This document shows positions 34,601 through 43,600 of a stretch of 64,000 nt of DNA, piece after piece. The first letter of the stretch is position 1. Every line of letters starts with the position of its first letter. The notes below the pieces were generated by a model, which made no database searches, had not been told where the DNA came from, and saw nothing but the letters and a program-made list of their open reading frames with translations. This stretch comes from Xenophilus sp003671765. GTDB lineage: Bacteria; Pseudomonadota; Gammaproteobacteria; Burkholderiales; Burkholderiaceae_C. A program made the translations under genes and the position numbers. Location: the NCBI GenBank assembly GCA_051414805.1, contig CP166702.1, forward strand, positions 4,154,001 to 4,218,000, read 5' to 3'.

Positions 34601-37600
34601 ATCGGCATCGCCGACCCCGACGATGCGAATAGCGAAGCGCCCTTCGAGGCCGCGCCGACCCTGCCGGGCAGCACGGCGCCCAACTACGCCTACGACAACG
34701 ATGCGGGAGGGACCGACCTCCTGCGCTTCGTGGTCGATTCCCTGCCGGCCGGCGGCAGGCTGGAATACCGCATGGCCGACGGCACCTGGGCAGCGGTCAC
34801 CGTGGGCCAGGTGCTGCCGGCCTCGCTGCTCGGGGCTGACGCGGCATCGACCGGCCTGCGCTTCGTGAGCGACGGCTCGGAAACGCGCAACACGAGCTTC
34901 AACGTCCACGCGATCGACCGATGGGATGCGGCCTCGCAGCAGGTCAGTGTCGGCATCCAGATCACCAACGTGAACGATGCGCCGCAGATCGCGGCCAACC
35001 CGACGCTGGCCGACCCCGGCGTCGGCAGCGCCAACGAGCCGGTCACCGTCACCGAGGGCGGCCATGCGCAGATCACCTCCGCCATGCTCGCCGCCTACGA
35101 CCCAGACAGTTCGCGCGATCAGGTGCAATACGCCATCACCGGTGTCCCATCGACCAACAGCATCGCCATCTCGAGGGACGGCGGCGTGACGTTCCAGTAC
35201 CTGGGCGTGGGCTCGTCGTTCACGCAGAGCGACGTCGACAACGGGCTGGTCTACATCGTCAACCGCGGCGGCGAATCGGACGGCAAGCTGCCTCCGACCA
35301 GTCCTCCCACCGACAAGTTCACCTTCACGCTGGGCGATGGCGACAAGGAACAGCGCAACAACGAATTCTGGATCTATGTCGCTCCGGTGAACGATCCCCC
35401 CGTGGTCACGGCACCGGCCGGCCCCATCAACCTCGACAGTGCGACCGTCGGTCGCAACCCGGTCGGCGGCTTCTCGGTGACGGACCTGGACCTCACCCAG
35501 GTCAGCGGCGGCGAACAGGATTTCCTGCAGGTCACGGTGCGGCTGCTGGACAGCAACGGCAACCCTTTCAGCGCTGCCGCCTACGCCGCGGCCGGCGGGG
35601 TCACTCTCAGCGTGGGCTCCGGATCGGGGGTTTCGATCGACGCCGACCGCAACGGTGCCGACGACTACCTCGTGCTGCGAGGCACGCGCGCCCAGGTGCA
35701 GGCCGCCCTCGACGCCCTGGATGTCACCTTCGGGCAGGACCGCAACCAGACCTTCCAGGTGCAGGTCATCGCCGACGACCGGCTGCGCGGTGCCGACGGC
35801 AGCCTGGCAGGCGGCGCCAACGGCGGGGCGGCGAACCAGCCCACGCCCGTCGGCGGCAATCCAGTCACGGTCAGCGGCACCGAGTACGACTGGTACACCG
35901 ACGCCGTGCCCACGAGCGGCGCGATCGCCGGCAACCTGGCTGCCGCCAGCGTGGCCGTGCGCGCCTCCAGCGTCAACGAGGCCGCCACCCTCACGACCGG
36001 CGGCTCGGCGACCACCTTCGAGGACCAGCCCACCCGCATCGGCCCCGGCCTGGCGATCGTGATCGCCGATCCGGAATCCGAAGCCTTCAATCTGCCGGTG
36101 AGCGTCACCCTGTCCGTGCCCAGCGGGCAGCTGGGGATCGGCGCGGCCGGCGCGCAGACCAGCATCGCGGTGGGCGGTCGATCGGTCGTCGTCACCGGCG
36201 ACGAGACCGGCACCCTGACCCTCACCGGCGTGGCGAGCGACATCCAGGCGCTGCTGCGCGATGCCTCGCTGGGGCTCACCTACCAGGGCGCCTCCAACGT
36301 CAATCACGACCTCAACGGCGGCGCTGCGGGCGACGTCACGCTCACGGTGAGCTTCGACGACGGCGCGGCCGGCATCGGTAGCGACACCGGGGCCGGAAGC
36401 CAGCCGAACAACGCGCCGGCGCAGCAGGTCGCCATCGACATCACGCCGGTCAACGACGCGCCGACGGTCGCGGCCGGGTCCGGGACCGTGGTCCTGACCG
36501 GCACCACCGCCGTGCCGGGCTTCTCCGTCGGCGACGTGGACGACAGCGACGGGTCCGCGCTCGGGAGCACGCCGGGCGAGACGGACTTCATGCAGGTCAC
36601 GGTCCGCCTGAGCACTGCCGGGGGCGTCCCGCTGTCCGCCGCGCAGTACCTGAATGGCGGCGCCGACGGTGTGGTCATCGACTCCAGCGCGACCGGTTCG
36701 GGCGTGGTGATCGACGCCGCATTCGACGGCACCGGCAGCGCGCTGGTGATCCGTGGGACGCGCGACCAGATCAACAGCTACCTGGCCGGACTGCGGGTCA
36801 ACATCAGCTCGGCGCTGTCCAACACCGACCAGGGCTACCGGGTCGACGTGATCGCGGACGACCGGCTGCGCAACGCCGCGGGCGACCTCGTCGGCGGCGC
36901 GAACGGCGGCAACAACGCGGCATCCGGCGGCGGCACGCAGGCCGTGCCGGGCGCCAGCGTCAACCCGTACGCCGCCGTTCCACCCGGGCTGACCGCGAAT
37001 GTCGCCCAGAACTCGCGCCAGGTGTTCCTGTCCTCGGAGAACGACCCGGCGCAGGTGCTGGTCACACCGCAGACGGTCGCGGAGGGCGGCGCGACGGTCG
37101 TGCTCACCGGCATCGACATCACCGACGCCGACGCGCTCACCGGCGACCTCCGGGTCACCGTGAGCGTCCCCGCGGGCTTCCTGATCTCGGGCGTCGGCGG
37201 CAGCGGCGGGACGGTGACGGGCGTCAACAGCACCACGGTGACCCTCGTGGGGACGCTGGCGCAGATCAACAGCCGCATCGACAACATCCAGGTGACATTG
37301 CCCGACGCCGCGGGCGCCGCCACCCGCGCCGACTGGAACGGCACTTTCCGGGTCACGGTGGTGGTCAACGACCAGGGCAACAGCGGTGGCCGGCCGGCCA
37401 CGCTCCCGGGCGACACCAACGACCCGACGTCCAACCCGGGCGACTTCGACTACGAGGACGCCACCTCCAACCGACTCGTGACCACGCGTGCGTTCGACGT
37501 CACCGTGGGCGCGGTCAACGATGCGCCGGTCGCCACCAGCACGGCGCCGGTCGTGCTCGCCGCCGTCAACGAGGACGTCGCGCAGCCGGGCGGCAGCACG

Positions 37601-40600
37601 GTCGCCGCGCTCTTCGGCTCGCGGTACTCGGACGCGGCCGATGCCATCAACAACAGCGGCCTGTCGGGCGTCTCGGGCGGCAGCGCCGCCGACAGCTTCT
37701 ACGGCGTGGTGATCACCGGGGCAACGGTCAATGCCCAGCAGGGCACCTGGCAGTATTCGCTCGACGGCGGCGCCACCTGGGCGAGCGTCGGCGCACGTAC
37801 AGCCGCCAATGCCCTGGTGCTCGACGCCACGGCGCAACTGCGCTTCGTGCCCGCCGCCAACTTCCATGGCACGCCCACCGGCCTGACGGCACGCCTGGTC
37901 GAAACCGATGGCAACGGCGACAGCACCACGGCAGTGCCGGCCAACGGCGCGATCGTGACTCTCACGGCGACCGGGGGTGCCACCGTCTTTGGTGCCGACG
38001 CCTTGAGCCTGACGACGACCGTGGTCAACGTCAACGACCGGCCCACGGGCACCAATGCGTCGATCCCGGCGGGATTCGAGGACGCGACGGGCAACGCCGC
38101 GACGGTGACTTCGCTCTTCGCTGCTGGCTACAGCGACGCCACCGACAACCAGAGCGGCATTCCGGGCGGCGGCAACGCGGCCGGCACCTTCGGCGGCATC
38201 GCGGTCGTGGGCGACAACTCCAGCGCTGCCCAGGGCCGCTGGGAATACAACAGCGGGGCTGGCTGGCAGGCCGTGCCTGCGGGATTGAGCGACGGCAATG
38301 CGCTGCTGCTGTCGCCGACCGCGCAGCTCCGATTCGTGCCGGCGGCCGACTTCAACGGCACGCCGGGCTCGCTCGTGGTCCGCGTGTCCGACCAGCCGGT
38401 GGCCAACGCCACGGGCGCCAACCTGGGTAGCACCGCCACGCTCGATGCCGACACGACCAGCGTGTGGTCGTTGTCGCGCACCCTCGGCACGACCGTGCTG
38501 GCGCGCAACGATGCGCCGCAGCTGATCGGCAGCGTGACGAACCCGACGCTCACCGAGAACGCGCAGACCGGCACGGGCACCAGCGTTCCCGCAGCGGCGC
38601 TCCTGGCCGGCGCGTCGGTGGCGGACGTGGACCCTGGAACCACCCCGGGCCTGGTTGCCACGGTCGTGGGCGGCGGCAGCATCCGCGTCACCCTGGACAC
38701 CTATGTGGCCGGCGACATCCTCTTCGTCGCGGCGACCCTGCCTGCGGGCGTCACCGTCGCAGGGGGCAACGCCAGTGCACTGACCATCAGCTTCGACGCG
38801 GACACGACCTTCGCCGACGTCCAGTCGGTGCTCAACGCGATCTCCTACCGCAGCAGCAGCGACAACCCCACGGCTTTCGGCACGGACCCGAGCCGTGTCT
38901 ACACCATCGTCTTCAACGACGGCAACAACGCGCAAGCCGGCGGCAACGCGGGCGGCCCGGCTGCGCGCGACAGCAATGCGCTGACCGGGACGATCACCCT
39001 CGCGGCCACCAACGATGCACCGCGCGCCAACGACGATGCGCGCACGATCGCGGAAGACGGCCCGCCGATCGTCGGCAACCTCATCGCCAACGGCGTCGCG
39101 GGCGATGTGGCCGACAGCGATCCCGACAACCTCGTGGGCGACTTGCGGGCGGCCGGCATCCGCACCGGCACGGAGGCCGGCAGCGGCACGGCCGGCTCGG
39201 TCGGAAGCCCGCTGGCGGGCAGCTACGGCACCCTGCTGCTCAACGCCGACGGCAGCTACACCTACACGCTGGACGGTGCCAATGCGGCGGTCAATGCGCT
39301 CAAGGACGGCCAGACACTCATCGAGTACTACACCTACACCCTGAGCGATGGTGCCGGCGGCACCGACAGCGCGCAGCTCACCATCACCATCAACGGCCGC
39401 ACGGACGGTGCGCCAGGCGTGGTGCCGGTGGACGGCAACGGCGCGGCGACGGGCCAGGCGGAAGTGCGCGAGGCGGGGCTGGTGGACGGTGCGGGCGGCT
39501 CGGACACGTCCGAGACGACGACCGGCACGATCAACCTGACGACGCTGGACGGGTTGCAGAGCGTGACGGTGGGCGGCACGACGCTGACGCCCTCGCAGCT
39601 GGCTGCGCTGGGCACGACGCCGGTGATCATCGACACGGGCGAAGGCACGCTGGTGCTCACGGGCTTCACGGCCAGCGCGACGGTGGGCGGTGTGCCCACC
39701 GGTGGCACGCTGGCCTACACCTACACGCTGAAGGCGCCGCTGTCGCAGCCGGGCCTCGCCGAGAGCACGGACACGATCGCGCTGCAGGTGGTCGATGCGT
39801 CGGGCGCGGCGAGCACGGGCGTGCTGACGGTGCGCATCGTGGACGACGCGCCGCAGGCGCAGCCGGACGTCAACAGCGTGACCGAGGACGCGGCGCAGAA
39901 CACGGCCACGGGCAATGTGGTGACCCTGGGCGCGGGGGCCGACCGCGTGGGAGCGGACGGTGCGGCCACAGGCGGCCCGGTGACGGCGGTGAGCTTCGGC
40001 TCGAGCGCGGGCACGGTGGGCAGCGTGCTCACGACGGCCTACGGGCAGGTCGTGCTCAACGCCGACGGCAGCTACACGTACACGCTGGACAACGACAACC
40101 CGGCGGTCAACGCCCTGAAGAACGGCGACACGCTCACGGAGGTGGTGAACTACACCATCACCGATGCGGACGGCGACGCCTCCAGCGCCACCCTCACCAT
40201 CACCATCAATGGCCGCACGGACGGTGCGCCAGGCGTGGTGCCGGTGGACGGCAACGGCGCGGCGACGGGCCAGGCGGAAGTGCGCGAGGCGGGGCTGGTG
40301 GACGGTGCGGGCGGCTCGGACACGTCCGAGACGACGACCGGCACGATCAACCTGACGACGCTGGACGGGTTGCAGAGCGTGACGGTGGGCGGCACGACGC
40401 TGACGCCCTCGCAGCTGGCTGCGCTGGGCACGACGCCGGTGATCATCGACACGGGCGAAGGCACGCTGGTGCTCACGGGCTTCACGGCCAGCGCGACGGT
40501 GGGCGGTGTGCCCACCGGTGGCACGCTGGCCTACACCTACACGCTGAAGGCGCCGTTGTCGCAGCCGGGCCTCGCCGAGAGCACGGACACGATCGCGCTG

Positions 40601-43600
40601 CAGGTGGTCGATGCGTCGGGCGCGGCGAGCACGGGCGTGCTGACGGTGCGCATCGTGGACGACGCGCCGCAGGCGCAGCCGGACGTCAACAGCGTGACCG
40701 AGGACGCGGCGCAGAACACGGCCACGGGCAATGTGTTGACCCTGGGCGCGGGGGCCGACCGCGTGGGAGCGGACGGCGCGGCCGCGGGCGGCCCGGTGAC
40801 GGCGGTGAGCTTCGGCTCGAGCGTGGGCACGGTGGGCAGCGTGCTCACGACGGCCTACGGGCAGGTCGTGCTCAACGCCGATGGCAGCTACACGTACACG
40901 CTGGACAACGACAACCCGGCGGTCAACGCCCTGAAGGACGGCGACACGCTCACGGAGGTGGTGAACTACACCATCACCGATGCGGACGGCGACGCCTCCA
41001 GCGCCACCCTCACCATCACCATCAATGGCCGCACGGACGGTGCGCCAGGCGTGGTGCCGGTGGACGGCAACGGCGCGGCGACGGGCCAGGCGGAAGTGCG
41101 CGAGGCGGGGCTGGTGGACGGTGCGGGCGGCTCGGACACGTCCGAGACGACGACCGGCACGATCAACCTGACGACGCTGGACGGGTTGCAGAGCGTGACG
41201 GTGGGCGGCACGACGCTGACGCCCTCGCAGCTGGCTGCGCTGGGCACGACGCCGGTGATCATCGACACGGGCGAAGGCACGCTGGTGCTCACGGGCTTCA
41301 CGGCCAGCGCGACGGTGGGCGGTGTGCCCACCGGTGGCACGCTGGCCTACACCTACACGCTGAAGGCGCCGTTGTCGCAGCCGGGCCTCGCCGAGAGCAC
41401 GGACACGATCGCGCTGCAGGTGGTCGATGCGTCGGGCGCGGCGAGCACGGGCGTGCTGACGGTGCGCATCGTGGACGACGCGCCGCAGGCGCAGCCGGAC
41501 GTCAACAGCGTGACCGAGGACGCGGCGCAGAACACGGCCACGGGCAATGTGTTGACCCTGGGCGCGGGGGCCGACCGCGTGGGAGCGGACGGCGCGGCCG
41601 CGGGCGGCCCGGTGACGGCGGTGAGCTTCGGCTCGAGCGTGGGCACGGTGGGCAGCGTGCTCACGACGGCCTACGGGCAGGTCGTGCTCAACGCCGATGG
41701 CAGCTACACGTACACGCTGGACAACGACAACCCGGCGGTCAACGCCCTGAAGGACGGCGACACGCTCACGGAGGTGGTGAACTACACCATCACCGATGCG
41801 GACGGCGACGCCTCCAGCGCCACCCTCACCATCACCATCAATGGCCGCACGGACGGTGCGCCAGGCGTGGTGCCGGTGGACGGCAACGGCGCGGCGACGG
41901 GCCAGGCGGAAGTGCGCGAGGCGGGGCTGGTGGACGGTGCGGGCGGCTCGGACACGTCCGAGACGACGACCGGCACGATCAACCTGACGACGCTGGACGG
42001 GTTGCAGAGCGTGACGGTGGGCGGCACGACGCTGACGCCCTCGCAGCTGGCTGCGCTGGGCACGACGCCGGTGATCATCGACACGGGCGAAGGCACGCTG
42101 GTGCTCACGGGCTTCACGGCCAGCGCGACGGTGGGCGGTGTGCCCACCGGTGGCACGCTGGCCTACACCTACACGCTGAAGGCGCCGTTGTCGCAGCCGG
42201 GCCTCGCCGAGAGCACGGACACGATCGCGCTGCAGGTGGTCGATGCGTCGGGCGCGGCGAGCACGGGCGTGCTGACGGTGCGCATCGTGGACGACGCGCC
42301 GCAGGCGCAGCCGGACGTCAACAGCGTGACCGAGGACGCGGCGCAGAACACGGCCACGGGCAATGTGTTGACCCTGGGCGCGGGGGCCGACCGCGTGGGA
42401 GCGGACGGCGCGGCCGCGGGCGGCCCGGTGACGGCGGTGAGCTTCGGCTCGAGCGTGGGCACGGTGGGCAGCGTGCTCACGACGGCCTACGGGCAGGTCG
42501 TGCTCAACGCCGATGGCAGCTACACGTACACGCTGGACAACGACAACCCGGCGGTCAACGCCCTGAAGGACGGCGACACGCTCACGGAGGTGGTGAACTA
42601 CACCATCACCGATGCGGACGGCGACGCCTCCAGCGCCACCCTCACCATCACCATCAATGGCCGCACGGACGGTGCGCCAGGCGTGGTGCCGGTGGACGGC
42701 AACGGCGCGGCGACGGGCCAGGCGGAAGTGCGCGAGGCGGGGCTGGTGGACGGTGCGGGCGGCTCGGACACGTCCGAGACGACGACCGGCACGATCAACC
42801 TGACGACGCTGGACGGGTTGCAGAGCGTGACGGTGGGCGGCACGACGCTGACGCCCTCGCAGCTGGCTGCGCTGGGCACGACGCCGGTGATCATCGACAC
42901 GGGCGAAGGCACGCTGGTGCTCACGGGCTTCACGGCCAGCGCGACGGTGGGCGGTGTGCCCACCGGTGGCACGCTGGCCTACACCTACACGCTGAAGGCG
43001 CCGTTGTCGCAGCCGGGCCTCGCCGAGAGCACGGACACGATCGCGCTGCAGGTGGTCGATGCGTCGGGCGCGGCGAGCACGGGCGTGCTGACGGTGCGCA
43101 TCGTGGACGACGCGCCGCAGGCGCAGCCGGACGTCAACAGCGTGACCGAGGACGCGGCGCAGAACACGGCCACGGGCAATGTGTTGACCCTGGGCGCGGG
43201 GGCCGACCGCGTGGGAGCGGACGGTGCGGCCATAGGCGGCCCGGTGACGGCGGTGAGCTTCGGCTCGAGCACTGGCACGGTGGGCAGCGTGCTCACGACG
43301 GCCTACGGGCAGGTCGTGCTCAACGCCGATGGCAGCTACACGTACACGCTGGACAACGACAACCCGGCGGTCAACGCCCTGAAGGACGGCGACACGCTCA
43401 CGGAGGTGGTGAACTACACCATCACCGATGCGGACGGCGACGCCTCCAGCGCCACCCTCACCATCACCATCAATGGGCGCACGGACGCAGGTGCCGGTCC
43501 GGAAATCGCGGCCGTCGACGGCAACGGTTCGGCCGCGGGCGACGCCGAGGTGTACGAACGCGGCCTCGTGGACGGCCCGGCCGGGCCGGATGGGTCCGAG

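Noticed and set aside
39401..43480. Regularly spaced repeats resembling an array
   Set aside because: The period is 816 bp and all sequence is coding VCBS modules; there are no short repeats with unique spacers and no cas genes, so this is not CRISPR.
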